Source: Chitinophagaceae bacterium
GTDB lineage: Bacteria > Bacteroidota > Bacteroidia > Chitinophagales > REEL01
DNA length: 64,000 bases
Direction: 5' to 3'
Assembly: GCA_007695095.1 (NCBI GenBank)
Contig: REEL01000118.1
Span: 62,001-126,000, forward strand
Of the stretch, positions 32,021 through 41,650 are shown in pieces. Position 1 is the first letter of the stretch; each line of letters opens with the position of its first letter. A program made the translations under genes and the position numbers. The notes under the pieces are model-generated. The model worked only from the letters and a program-made list of their open reading frames with translations. It was not told the origin of the DNA and searched no databases.

Positions 32021-33793
32021 AACCTCATTTTGCTTATTGATGGTTTTTTCAACCAATATGACAGTTTGTTGGGCGGAGGTTTTTGTTTCTATCACACCCA
32101 CTTTTGCTTTTCCATCACTAAATGGCCCGGCATAACCATATTGAGCTTCGATGACCCATTCACCTAAAGGGTTTATATAGCCCCAACGACTATTTTTGTT
32201 TTCAACAGCCGCAAGACCTTCCTGAAAATCTCCGGCATTATGAAAAGTTGGTTCAATGACCCAATTCCCGTTTTTATCAATATATCCCCAATCCAAACCT
32301 TTTGATGCCGCGGCCAAACCTTCACTGAATGTACCGGCGTTTTCAAAAATAAAAGGAATTTTATTTTGGCCTTTTTTATCAATAAAGCCATATTTGCCGG
32401 AAATGCTCCTTACCAATGCCAAATTTTCTGAAAATGGATAGGCTTCTGTAAATAATACAGGCGTTATGAGTTCTCCCTGCCGGTTGATAAATCCGTAACG
32501 GCAATCTATATCGTCTGCACAATTTCCTTGCCCGACGAGGGCGAGCCCTTCATTAAATGACTCTACCTCTGAAAATTCAAAACCGGTTAAAAATACACCA
32601 TCCAAATCAATAAAAGCATATAAACAATCATCTTCACAAGGACTTTTTGCAACGGCAGCAAAACCTTCTGAAAAAGGTAACACATCTTCAAACTTAGGTT
32701 TGATGACCCATTTGTCGTTAATTGTATCTCTGAAACCCATTAGGTCTGAATCATCATCAAAGTCAGGGACAGGAATATTTGAGGCTTTCTCAATGCGACG
32801 GTTTAGTTTTTCCATAAAAGGAAAGCCGGGATACTGATTCCGGAAACTGACAATTTTTTCTAAGTCAAAAGTATAAGTAGAGACTTCAAATAATTCTAAC
32901 CAGGCAGTGTCTCTGTTTCTGTTATCCGGATAACGTTCTAAAAAGCCGGCTAATTCAGATTTGCTTCCTCCTGCAGTAGTTTTAACGTATATGCTGTCTT
33001 CAGCTAAGGGTGCAAATCGATTCTCAGGATATTGAGTTAAAAACTGCTCAAAAGATTCCAAACTGCCACTTTGAGTAACTTCCCGGAAAGTAAATTTTTC
33101 ATAATATTTTTGTGCTTCTTCAACATGTGGACTTTCAGGATATCGTTGTAAAAAATCTTTCATATTAGCTGAATTTCCGTTTTCAAGATACGTTTGAAAA
33201 AGCAGGTATTGATAGCTGGCAATTGCTTCAGCACTTTGTTCTGCATCGGGGTAGTTTTCTAAAAAACTCCTGAAGCTTTCCAGGCTGTATCTGCTTCTGG
33301 CTTCCGAATATGCTAATTGATTTCTTTTTCTGAAAGCAGATTCTTTTAAATGAGTGTCACTAAAATTTTCTAAATATACATTCCAAGCCCTAAGATTATT
33401 GATTGAGTCTGTAATTAAATAGGCACTTTGATGTATTTCTTTTTTTAACTTATTAATAAGGGTTTTAGTGAGGCCTATACGCTCATTTTTTTCCTTTGGA
33501 TTTTGAGCAAGAACTTCAAGAGTTATGTCCAGATAGTAATTGGCTGAATCTAAATACACTAAATCCCCGGCTTCGAGATAAAAATACCAGGCACGGGCAT
33601 AATTTGAAATAGCATGATAAGGATCTCTGTCCAATTTTTTGTCAGTTCGCTCCAACGCTTTTTCATATGAGCCTTTCCACACCAACTGTAAACTTTTACT
33701 ACTGTTACAAGAGTTTAAAAAAAGTAAAATAACTAAAGTAAATAGTCCGGATTTACAGATGGCAGCAAAGAGGTTTAACCATTTTATTTTCAT
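32012..33793 (-). CDS. WG-repeat lipoprotein with helical repeats
   Basis: 593 aa. Lipobox LNSC (Cys29). Residues 30-335 are helical, with repeated FL-x-YP motifs (FLENYPD, FLQRYPE, FLTQYPE, FLERYPD, about 30-40 residues apart), reminiscent of TPR or Sel1-like arrays. Residues 352-570 are five or six WG repeats (KWVIKPKF, YAFIDLDG, YGFINRQG, YGFIDKKG, WGYIDKNGNWVIEPTF, WGYINPLGEWVIEAQY). No enzyme motif. Probably an envelope scaffold; function unknown. It overlaps the recX stop by 4 nt, so both are one transcript. Confidence 0.85.
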   Translation of the reverse strand: MKIKWLNLFAAICKSGLFTLVILLFLNSCNSSKSLQLVWKGSYEKALERTDKKLDRDPYHAISNYARAWYFYLEAGDLVYLDSANYYLDITLEVLAQNPKEKNERIGLTKTLINKLKKEIHQSAYLITDSINNLRAWNVYLENFSDTHLKESAFRKRNQLAYSEARSRYSLESFRSFLENYPDAEQSAEAIASYQYLLFQTYLENGNSANMKDFLQRYPESPHVEEAQKYYEKFTFREVTQSGSLESFEQFLTQYPENRFAPLAEDSIYVKTTAGGSKSELAGFLERYPDNRNRDTAWLELFEVSTYTFDLEKIVSFRNQYPGFPFMEKLNRRIEKASNIPVPDFDDDSDLMGFRDTINDKWVIKPKFEDVLPFSEGFAAVAKSPCEDDCLYAFIDLDGVFLTGFEFSEVESFNEGLALVGQGNCADDIDCRYGFINRQGELITPVLFTEAYPFSENLALVRSISGKYGFIDKKGQNKIPFIFENAGTFSEGLAAASKGLDWGYIDKNGNWVIEPTFHNAGDFQEGLAAVENKNSRWGYINPLGEWVIEAQYGYAGPFSDGKAKVGVIETKTSAQQTVILVEKTINKQNEVLK

Positions 33794-34275
33794 TTACGAT
33801 TAATCTTATTCAGTGAAGATTCGATATCATCAATTTCATAACCTTTTTGATAAAGGTATTTCTTAGTTTTTATTATACGAATATAGGAATCTTCATCCTT
33901 CAAAGATGCATACTTTGCTTTAGCAAGACTTTCCAATGTTTTTTTATAGGCTTTTTCGGGGATAGATTTCAGAGCTTTGTTTATATCGGATTCGTCAATG
34001 TTTTTCTGTTTTAAAAAATGAATAATTTTCATTTTTCCCCAGTTGTTTTGGTTGTGCTTTCCTCTTACAACAGCATCTGCATAGCGGCTGTCATTCACAA
34101 ATTTTTCCTGAATAAGGCTTTTTAAGACAGTATTTATATCTTTTTCTGCCAAGCCGTATTCATTTAGTTTTTGAATAACATCTGATTGACACCTTTCTTG
34201 CCAGGCACAATATTTTTGTATTTTATTTAGCGCTTCCTGAACAGAAATGCTTCCGGGTTTTTTATAGCTTCGCAT
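33790..34275 (-). CDS. recX: RecX regulatory protein
   Basis: 161 aa, all-helical RecX repeat protein: LNKIQKYCAWQERCQSDV, LNEYGLAEKDINTVLKSLIQEKFVNDSRYADAVV, then WGKMKIIHFLKQKNIDESDINKAL. RecX binds RecA filaments and limits recombinase activity. recA is not nearby. It is co-transcribed with the WG lipoprotein (4-nt overlap) and divergent from the MFS gene (28-nt gap). Confidence 0.9.
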   Translation of the reverse strand: MRSYKKPGSISVQEALNKIQKYCAWQERCQSDVIQKLNEYGLAEKDINTVLKSLIQEKFVNDSRYADAVVRGKHNQNNWGKMKIIHFLKQKNIDESDINKALKSIPEKAYKKTLESLAKAKYASLKDEDSYIRIIKTKKYLYQKGYEIDDIESSLNKINRK

Positions 34276-34303
34276 AATTTTAACGGTTAAAGTTATTCTT
34301 AGT

Positions 34304-35602
34304 TTGAAAAATAAACAAGCTATATATTTATTATTTGCTGCAAATTCTATTTCAGGCTTTGCTCAGGGGATTAGCATGATTGCTATTCCGTGGTATTTTG
34401 CGAACATGCTTGGAATGGCTTCTTTGTTTGGCTATATCTACCTGGGGGCAACTTTTGTTTCCCTTTTTTGGGGCTTGTATGCCGGCTCGCTTATTGATAA
34501 ATTTAACCGGAAAAATATATTTTTAATCAACTCCATCGTGGGCTTTATAGTCCTTTCCACGGTTTCGATTATAGGTCATAGCAGCATAGACGGTTTGCAT
34601 TATCTGTATGCAGCAATGGTTTTTGTAATTACTTTTTTTATTTTTAACATTCACTATCCCAACCTATATGCCTTTGCACAGGAAATATCAGCTCCTAAAG
34701 ATTACGGTAAAGTAACTTCTTATATTGAAGTACAAGGTCAGATAACTACAGCAATGGCCGGAGCAGGGGCAGCTATATTACTTACCGGAACCAGTCAGGG
34801 CACCATGCGCTTTTTTGGATTTGAAATACCGGTAAATTTTGAGATAACTGCCTGGAGTCTCCAACAAATTTTTACAGTTAATGCATCAGCTTATTTGTTG
34901 GCTATATTTATCATATCTTTTATTCGCTATGAGTCTGTAAGTAAAAGAATACCTGACCTTAGCCCGGTTTTGAAGCGGATAGTCTCCGGAGTGACTTATC
35001 TGAAAGATAATGTGTATGTTTTGATTTTTGGATTGGCTTCTTACACGATTTTCATTACCATACTTTTGAATATTTTTTACCTGATGCCCATTTACATAAG
35101 AAATCACTTGCATGCTGACGCAGATGTATATGCTTCTTTTGAAATTTTTACAGCATTGGGCTCCGTAATCGCCGGGTTGGCAATTACAAAGATTTTCAGG
35201 CGCACTACAACTGTAAGGGCTATAATTATGATGTGTGGCATGACTGTCTTAATTTATACTATCTGGATTTTCAATGTTAACATTACCTTATTTTTTATTT
35301 TAACAGCTTTGTTGGGTTTAAGTAATGCCGGCACACGAGTTATGCGCATGACCTACCTGTTTAACAATGTCCCAAATGATTTAATAGGAAGAGTAGGTAG
35401 TGTGTTCAACGTATTTAGTGTATTTATGCGGATGATTTTTTTGTTTTTTCTTTCTTCAGTATTTTTTCAGGAGAGCAACAATATAGTTTACGCTATAGCC
35501 CTATTTGCCGCTTTTGTTTTTATTGGTATGTCCACTTTGATATTTTTTAGAAAAAATCTGGAACTGATTACTATAAAAAACAAGAACAAAATTGAAGTTT
35601 AG
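34304..35602 (+). CDS. MFS transporter
   Basis: 432 aa, about twelve membrane segments, MFS fold with GLYAGSLIDKFNRKNIF after the second helix (motif A-like) and a related loop in the second half. The substrate is unknown. The start is TTG 34304: an in-frame TAG lies just upstream and the first helix would be lost from any later Met. It is divergent from recX. Confidence 0.82.
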   Translation: MKNKQAIYLLFAANSISGFAQGISMIAIPWYFANMLGMASLFGYIYLGATFVSLFWGLYAGSLIDKFNRKNIFLINSIVGFIVLSTVSIIGHSSIDGLHYLYAAMVFVITFFIFNIHYPNLYAFAQEISAPKDYGKVTSYIEVQGQITTAMAGAGAAILLTGTSQGTMRFFGFEIPVNFEITAWSLQQIFTVNASAYLLAIFIISFIRYESVSKRIPDLSPVLKRIVSGVTYLKDNVYVLIFGLASYTIFITILLNIFYLMPIYIRNHLHADADVYASFEIFTALGSVIAGLAITKIFRRTTTVRAIIMMCGMTVLIYTIWIFNVNITLFFILTALLGLSNAGTRVMRMTYLFNNVPNDLIGRVGSVFNVFSVFMRMIFLFFLSSVFFQESNNIVYAIALFAAFVFIGMSTLIFFRKNLELITIKNKNKIEV

Positions 35603-35636
35603 CTTTTTCATAATCGTGAAAGTGAGTAGGATTTTG

Positions 35637-35644
35637 TATTTTTG
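35637..35644 (+). promoter_or_regulatory. -7 box (TATTTTTG) for aconitase
   Basis: Full TAnnTTTG match about 40 nt before ATG 35684. No -33 TTTG at the usual distance; TTTTCA lies near it. Confidence 0.5.
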
Positions 35645-35683
35645 CAAAACATTACAATTCGTTAATTTTAAACAAAGTACACT

Positions 35684-37951
35684 ATGGTTTTCGATTTAGA
35701 TATGATAAAGGACCTTTATCAGAAAATGCCGGAGGCAATTAAAAAAGCAAAGTCTGTTTTAGGCAGACCAATGACATTAACCGAGAAGATTTTATACAGT
35801 CACTTATATAATGAAGATAATTTAAGAGCCTTTGAAAAGGGGAAAGATTATGTAGATTTTAAGCCGGATAGAGTAGCCATGCAGGATGCAACAGCCCAAA
35901 TGGCTTTATTGCAGTTTATGCTTGCCGGAAAGGATAAAGTTGAAGTGCCGTCTACGGTTCATTGCGACCACCTTATACAGGCAGAAATAGATGGGAAAAC
36001 GGATTTAAAAAATTCCCTGACTAACAATAAAGAGGTCTTTGATTTTTTATCCTCAGTATCTAATAAATACGGTATTGGTTTCTGGAAACCGGGAGCCGGA
36101 ATTATTCATCAGGTTGTTTTGGAAAACTATGCTTTCCCGGGCGGAATGATGATTGGCACTGACAGTCATACACCCAATGCAGGTGGATTAGGAATGGTAG
36201 CTATAGGAGTTGGTGGAGCTGATGCAGTAGATGTAATGGCAGGTATGCCATGGGAATTAAAAATGCCACGCTTAATCGGTGTTAAGCTGACCGGCAAGTT
36301 AAGTGGATGGGCATCTGCTAAAGATGTTATTTTAAAAGTAGCCGGAATCCTTACTGTTAAAGGGGGGACCGGATGTATACTTGAGTATTTTGGAGATGGA
36401 GCAGATAGTATTTCATGTACCGGTAAAGGAACCATTTGTAATATGGGTGCAGAAATTGGAGCAACCACATCCTTATTTAATTTTGATGATAAGATGAAAG
36501 CCTATCTTCAAATGACAGAGCGGAAAGAAATTGGAGATTTAGCAGAAAATATACGGGAGCATTTGCGCTCAGATGAAGAGGTGATGGCTGCTCCGGAAAA
36601 ATATTACGATCAGGTAGTTGAGATTGATTTATCAACTTTAGAGCCTCATGTTAACGGCCCCTATACGCCGGATTTAGCATGGCCTTTGTCTGAATTTAAA
36701 AAAGCAGTTAGCGAAAAAGGCTGGCCTGTTGAGCTGGATGTTGCCTTAATAGGATCTTGTACAAATTCATCTTATGAGGATTTAACACGTTCTGCGCATG
36801 TAGCCAAAAATGCAATTAAAAAGGGACTAAAAGCAAAGTCTGAATTCACCATTACACCAGGCTCTGAACAAGTTCGGTTTACCGCAGAAAGAGATGGTTT
36901 ACTGAATGTTTTCGATGACCTTGGAGGTGTGGTATTGGCAAATGCTTGCGGACCATGTATCGGTCAGTGGGCAAGACATTCTGACGATCCGGAAAGAAAA
37001 AATTCAATTATAACTTCTTTTAACAGAAACTTTGCGAAAAGAAATGACGGAAATCCCAATACCCATGCTTTTGTGGCTTCTCCTGAGGTTGTAACTGCTT
37101 TTGCATTGGCCGGCAGATTGGATTTTAACCCTATGACAGACACCCTTACCGGAAAAGATGGCGTGGAGTTCAGGCTGGAAGAACCGGTTGGCATAGAATT
37201 ACCTCCAAAAGGTTTTACTGTTGAAGATAACGGATATCAAAAACCTGCTGAAGATGGAAGTAAAGTAAGTGTAGTTATCAAAGAGGATTCGAAAAGACTT
37301 CAGGCGCTTGAGGGTTTCAAGCCCTGGGAAGGCACAGACTTGAAAGGTATGAATGTGTTATTAAAAGCTTTAGGGAAATGTACTACGGATCATATTTCAA
37401 TGGCAGGTCCGTGGTTACGCTATCGTGGTCACTTAGACAATATTTCAAATAATATGTTTATAGGTGCAATTAATGCATTTAATGAAAAGTCTAATCACGT
37501 AAAAAATCAGGAAACCGGAGAATATGATGAGGTTCCCAATGTAGCCAGATATTACAAAGCAAAAGGAAATTATTCAGTAGTTTTTGGAGATGAAAACTAT
37601 GGAGAAGGTTCGTCAAGAGAGCATGCAGCAATGGAGCCGCGTCACTTAAATGTACGTGCCATTATTGTAAAGTCTTTTGCCCGTATCCATGAAACCAATC
37701 TTAAAAAACAGGGTATGCTTGGGTTGACATTTGAAAATTCTGATGATTATGATAAGGTGCAGGAAGATGACAGAGTCGACATCTTAGGTCTTACAGATTT
37801 TAGACCCAATAAGCCTTTACAGGTAGTTTTAAACCACAAAGATGGTTCTACAGATACTTTTAACGTATTGCATACTTATAATGAAAGTCAGATTGAATGG
37901 TTTAAGGCCGGAAGCGCTTTGAATCTCATTCGTATATTAAACAAGCAATAA
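35684..37951 (+). CDS. acn: Aconitate hydratase
   Basis: 755 aa, mitochondrial-type aconitase. [4Fe-4S] cysteine ligands C359 ([10 protein letters not shown]), C422 and C425 ([10 protein letters not shown]). Substrate motifs include [21 protein letters not shown] and the C-terminal swivel domain [14 protein letters not shown]. It interconverts citrate and isocitrate in the TCA cycle. Monocistronic, with a promoter match upstream and a strong terminator downstream. Confidence 0.97.
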   Translation: MVFDLDMIKDLYQKMPEAIKKAKSVLGRPMTLTEKILYSHLYNEDNLRAFEKGKDYVDFKPDRVAMQDATAQMALLQFMLAGKDKVEVPSTVHCDHLIQAEIDGKTDLKNSLTNNKEVFDFLSSVSNKYGIGFWKPGAGIIHQVVLENYAFPGGMMIGTDSHTPNAGGLGMVAIGVGGADAVDVMAGMPWELKMPRLIGVKLTGKLSGWASAKDVILKVAGILTVKGGTGCILEYFGDGADSISCTGKGTICNMGAEIGATTSLFNFDDKMKAYLQMTERKEIGDLAENIREHLRSDEEVMAAPEKYYDQVVEIDLSTLEPHVNGPYTPDLAWPLSEFKKAVSEKGWPVELDVALIGSCTNSSYEDLTRSAHVAKNAIKKGLKAKSEFTITPGSEQVRFTAERDGLLNVFDDLGGVVLANACGPCIGQWARHSDDPERKNSIITSFNRNFAKRNDGNPNTHAFVASPEVVTAFALAGRLDFNPMTDTLTGKDGVEFRLEEPVGIELPPKGFTVEDNGYQKPAEDGSKVSVVIKEDSKRLQALEGFKPWEGTDLKGMNVLLKALGKCTTDHISMAGPWLRYRGHLDNISNNMFIGAINAFNEKSNHVKNQETGEYDEVPNVARYYKAKGNYSVVFGDENYGEGSSREHAAMEPRHLNVRAIIVKSFARIHETNLKKQGMLGLTFENSDDYDKVQEDDRVDILGLTDFRPNKPLQVVLNHKDGSTDTFNVLHTYNESQIEWFKAGSALNLIRILNKQ

Positions 37952-37972
37952 ACGATAAGTTTATAGAAATTG

Positions 37973-38005
37973 AAAAGGTCGCAAAAAATTTATTGCGACC
38001 TTTTT
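37973..38005 (+). terminator. Rho-independent terminator of aconitase
   Basis: Twelve-pair stem AAAAGGTCGCAA (37973-37984) / TTGCGACCTTTT (37993-38004), loop of eight, T-run included. It lies 22 nt after the stop codon. Confidence 0.92.
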
Positions 38006-38198
38006 GTTAAATAAATGGAGCAGTAGCAGCCTTGCACCATAACATCATTTCTCTTTCTTGGGTCTTTATCCTTTCAACCGGATACACCAACTAAAAACCG
38101 GATTCAAAAAGGTTATTTTTTACTTTCTATGCAATTTCATTAAAAAAAATTAAGTTTGTTCTTAATAAAGATTTAAATTAATCCAATAGCTCCCTATA

Positions 38199-38987
38199 AT
38201 GTTTGGCAGTAATACTTATTTTTCTTACATTTTCTTTAGCATATTCTTTTTTGCAATCCTGAGTTTCAATTCTTTTGATGTAAAGGCTCAGGTATCGCCG
38301 AAAGATTCTGTTGTTTCGGTTTCGTTGGTGCAGCTTGGCTATACTTATCAAATTCCATTTGCTGACATGAGTGACCGATTTGGCAACAATTCAGCTATTG
38401 GAGCCGGCTTTACTTATAAGTTCAGAAATAATATTACTTTGGGAATATTCGGTCGATTCAGGTTAGGCGGAGCTGTGAACGAGGAAGGAGTGATTGATGA
38501 ATTGCTTACAGAAGACGGTTGGTTGATTGGTAGAGACGGTTTATATGTTGACTACAGGCTTGGTCAAAGAGGCTGGACAACAAGCATATCTCTCGGCAAA
38601 GTTATTCCTGCCTTCGGGCCTAATGATAATTCCGGAATTTGGCTGAAAGCAGGTGCCGGCTTTTTATCTCATAAGATTTATATAGATTTGGAAGACGATG
38701 AATACCCGCCACTCATGGGCGAATATGTTAAAGGCTATGACAGGCTTTCGGCAGGTCCGGCATTAAGCCAGTTTATAGGGTATATCTTTCTGGGAAGCGA
38801 CAGATTAGTGAATTTTTATGCCGGAGTTGAATTAAAACAAGCCTGGACATACAATCTGAGAAAGTGGAACTTTGATACTAATTCTCAGGAAACAGACAGG
38901 CGATTTGATATGCTTCTTGGAATTAAAGCAGGTTGGTTTTTGCCTATATATCCCAGACGTGCGGATTCTTTTGATTTCTATTTTTAA
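38199..38987 (+). CDS. Outer-membrane beta-barrel protein, unknown function
   Basis: 262 aa. A signal peptide ends near AQV (29-31). The body is made of alternating hydrophobic/polar strands (AIGAGFTYKFRNNITLGIFGRFRLGG, LVNFYAGVELKQAW, FDMLLGIKAGWFLPIY) and ends in an aromatic residue (FYF), typical of an outer-membrane barrel. No enzyme motif. Same strand as waaA, 15 nt upstream, so possibly co-transcribed with the lipopolysaccharide gene. Confidence 0.78.
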   Translation: MFGSNTYFSYIFFSIFFFAILSFNSFDVKAQVSPKDSVVSVSLVQLGYTYQIPFADMSDRFGNNSAIGAGFTYKFRNNITLGIFGRFRLGGAVNEEGVIDELLTEDGWLIGRDGLYVDYRLGQRGWTTSISLGKVIPAFGPNDNSGIWLKAGAGFLSHKIYIDLEDDEYPPLMGEYVKGYDRLSAGPALSQFIGYIFLGSDRLVNFYAGVELKQAWTYNLRKWNFDTNSQETDRRFDMLLGIKAGWFLPIYPRRADSFDFYF

Positions 38988-39002
38988 TATGCTGTTAATA
39001 TC

Positions 39003-40253
39003 ATGATTTCAGCAATTCTATATGCTCTTTTTCTTCGTTTATATTATTCTTTTGCCCAGATTTATGCTTTTTTTAACCCAAAAGGAAAAGAATGGATACA
39101 AGGGCGTAAGAGAATAAATGAGGATTTAAAATCCCTGAGTAAAGAAAATAAACCAATTATATGGCTTCATGCTTCGTCTTTGGGAGAGTATGAACAGGGG
39201 CTGCCGGTTGCCGAAACCTTGAAAAGAAAATTTTCAGGACACAGGATTTTATGGACTTTCTATTCGCCTTCAGCATACACAGTTGTGAAATCTAAAGATA
39301 AAGACGATTATATTGCTTACCTTCCTTTTGATTTTAAAAAAAATATTGAATCATTTCTGGATATCGTAAAGCCAAAAGCTGTAGTTTTTATTAAGTATGA
39401 TTTTTGGCATAATACGATTGGTTCGATAAAAAAGAGGAATATTTCTTTAGTGCTGGCAGGTGCTGCTTTCAGAGAAAATCAAGTGTTTTTTAAGGGTTAT
39501 GGAGTTTTTTTTAGAAAGATGCTTCACTCCTTTGATATGATTTTTGTGCAAGATGAGAATTCTAAAAACCTTTTGAATAAAATAGGAGTTAATCAGGTAG
39601 AAATTACCGGAGACCCCAGGGCAGAAAGAGTTTTAGAAATAAAAAATAAGAATGAAAGAAATTTACAAATCGAATCTTTTAAAGGGGAAAAAGTACTTTT
39701 AGTTGCCGGCAGCACATGGGAAGAAGATGAAAAGCTTTTAAAAAGCTGTTTGCCCGCATTTATTGAAAAATTTGACATGAAAATTCTAATTGCACCCCAT
39801 GAAATTAGTAATAAAAGAATCGCTTCTGTAATGCAATTATTTAAAGAGTTTAAGCCGGTATTGTATTCAGAGGCACAAAAAGAAACATCAAATTTGATGA
39901 TTATGGATAAAATGGGTCTTTTGTCCCGCACTTATAAATATGCATCTTTTGCTTATGTAGGAGGAGGTTTTGGTAAAGGTATTCACAATATTTTAGAAGC
40001 AGCTGTTTATGGTATTCCTGTATTTTTCGGGCCAAATACCGATAAATTTATTGAAGCCCGGGAATTGACTACAATGAAAAGTGCTTATATAGTAGAAGAT
40101 AAAAACGAATTTATCAGACTCATAAACTTGCAGGAAGAAAATGACTCTATAAAAACAGCTATTTTAGAAAATAACGCAAATTACTTTTTGAATAAAAGCA
40201 ATACCTCGGAAGCAGTTTGCAAATACCTTAATAAAAAATTAGCTCATGAATGA
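39003..40253 (+). CDS. waaA: Kdo transferase WaaA (KdtA)
   Basis: 416 aa. An N-terminal membrane anchor (LYALFLRLYYSFAQIYAFF) and GT30 motifs: WLHASSLGEYEQGLPVAE, VFIKYDFWHN, AGSTWEEDEKLL, ASFAYVGGGFGKGIHNILEAAVYGIPVFFGPN. It transfers Kdo from CMP-Kdo to lipid IVA-type precursors at the inner membrane. The 3' end overlaps rsmE by 8 nt. Confidence 0.95.
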   Translation: MISAILYALFLRLYYSFAQIYAFFNPKGKEWIQGRKRINEDLKSLSKENKPIIWLHASSLGEYEQGLPVAETLKRKFSGHRILWTFYSPSAYTVVKSKDKDDYIAYLPFDFKKNIESFLDIVKPKAVVFIKYDFWHNTIGSIKKRNISLVLAGAAFRENQVFFKGYGVFFRKMLHSFDMIFVQDENSKNLLNKIGVNQVEITGDPRAERVLEIKNKNERNLQIESFKGEKVLLVAGSTWEEDEKLLKSCLPAFIEKFDMKILIAPHEISNKRIASVMQLFKEFKPVLYSEAQKETSNLMIMDKMGLLSRTYKYASFAYVGGGFGKGIHNILEAAVYGIPVFFGPNTDKFIEARELTTMKSAYIVEDKNEFIRLINLQEENDSIKTAILENNANYFLNKSNTSEAVCKYLNKKLAHE

Positions 40254-40962
40254 ACAACTTTTTTTTGCTGAATATTCCGGAAGTAAGCATATAGAGCTAG
40301 ATGAACAAGATTCACGCCATTGTTATAAAGTATTGCGTAAAAAAGCCGGTGATACCATTCAGATTACAGATGGAAAAGGGAATGCAATAAGAGGTGTCTT
40401 GCTTGAAACAACTCCCCGCAGATGTGTAGCAGAGGTGCGGGAAATTGTAGAAATGCCTTTGCCTGCGTATACATTAAGTATAGGGGTGGGCATGCCTTCG
40501 CACCCTCAGCGATTGGAATGGATGTTGGAAAAATTAACGGAATTAAATGTAACAAACATTTTTTTACTAAAAACCGAAAGGGTACAGCCGTTGCATTATA
40601 AGCAAGAAAGGTTAAATAAAATAATCATTTCAGCCATGAAACAAAGCTTACAGTTCTATATGCCGGCTTTAGAAATAGAAAAACCCCTTAGTGCTTTTAC
40701 AGATTTTTTTCATACATTTAAAGAAGATGAGCGACAAGGTTTATCAGGTAGTTGTGATAAGGCAGCCCCTGCTTTAAAAACAGTTTTTGAAAAGAATAAA
40801 AAAAATTACTTTGCTCTGATAGGTCCGGAAGGAGATTTTACTGAATCAGAAGAAAGGCATATATCATCTTCAGGATTTTACCCAATAAGCCTAAGCAATA
40901 ATCGTTTAAGAACGGAAACTGCTGCAATTTCAATTGTTAACGGGATCCATTTACAGCAATAA
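40246..40962 (+). CDS. rsmE: 16S rRNA m3U1498 methyltransferase RsmE
   Basis: 238 aa, SPOUT-fold methyltransferase. N-terminal PUA-like part (HCYKVLRKKAGDTIQITDGKG), then RLEWMLEKLTELNV, LIGPEGDFTESEE and SLSNNRLRTETAAI, the SAM-binding knot. It methylates U1498 of 16S rRNA. It overlaps waaA by 8 nt and is followed 9 nt later by a DUF4159 gene. Confidence 0.95.
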   Translation: MNEQLFFAEYSGSKHIELDEQDSRHCYKVLRKKAGDTIQITDGKGNAIRGVLLETTPRRCVAEVREIVEMPLPAYTLSIGVGMPSHPQRLEWMLEKLTELNVTNIFLLKTERVQPLHYKQERLNKIIISAMKQSLQFYMPALEIEKPLSAFTDFFHTFKEDERQGLSGSCDKAAPALKTVFEKNKKNYFALIGPEGDFTESEERHISSSGFYPISLSNNRLRTETAAISIVNGIHLQQ

Positions 40963-40971
40963 ATTTACAAG

Positions 40972-41643
40972 ATGCTAAAATTAATTTTTGTTTTTTTAAT
41001 GGTTTTTTCATTGGTTGTTAACCCCCTTTTGGTCAAAGCCGAGTCGGAAGCAACCTCAGTAAAAATAGGATTACTAAAATATAGAGGCGGTGACTGGTAT
41101 TCAAACCCAACTGCCCTTCCGAATCTGATAGAATTTGCGAACAGAAATCTCCGTATGAATATAGACCCCGATCCGGCAACAGTAGATGTTGGCAGTCCGG
41201 AAATTTTTAATTATCCCTTTTTGTACATGACCGGGCATGGAAATATAGTGTTAAACAGGCAGGAAGCTGAAAATTTAAGAAACTATTTGCTTGCCGGGGG
41301 CTTTTTACACATAGATGACAACTATGGAATGGATCCTTTTGTGCGACCGGCTCTTGGTATGGTCTTCCCAAATAAGGAATTGGTTGAATTGCCTTTTAAT
41401 CACAAGATTTATCATCAAACCTATACTTTTGAAGACGGCCTTCCAAAGATTCATGAGCATGACGGCAAACCACCTCAGGGATTTGGCCTTTTTCATGAGG
41501 GCAGAATGTTGGTATTTTACACCTATGAAAGTGATTTAGGTAACGGATGGGAAGATCAAATGGTGCATAATAATCCCGAAGAAATTCGCCAAAAAGCCCT
41601 TAGAATGGGGGCGAATATACTTGAATATATTTTTACCGAATAA
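40972..41643 (+). CDS. DUF4159 secreted protein
   Basis: 223 aa. Signal peptide (about 1-24). The DUF4159 body holds LKYRGGDWYSNPTALPNL, LYMTGHGNI, LRNYLLAGGFLHIDDNYG, FNHKIYHQTYTF and HEGRMLVFYTYESDLGNGWED. The fold is related to glutamine-amidotransferase-like domains without the catalytic cysteine; function unknown. Third gene of the waaA-rsmE unit. Confidence 0.88.
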   Translation: MLKLIFVFLMVFSLVVNPLLVKAESEATSVKIGLLKYRGGDWYSNPTALPNLIEFANRNLRMNIDPDPATVDVGSPEIFNYPFLYMTGHGNIVLNRQEAENLRNYLLAGGFLHIDDNYGMDPFVRPALGMVFPNKELVELPFNHKIYHQTYTFEDGLPKIHEHDGKPPQGFGLFHEGRMLVFYTYESDLGNGWEDQMVHNNPEEIRQKALRMGANILEYIFTE

Positions 41644-41650
41644 AAAAGGT

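Noticed and set aside
36166-36468. 100-codon minus-strand ORF inside aconitase
   Set aside because: Shadow of a conserved coding region; composition is Pro/Ala/Ile-rich with no domain.
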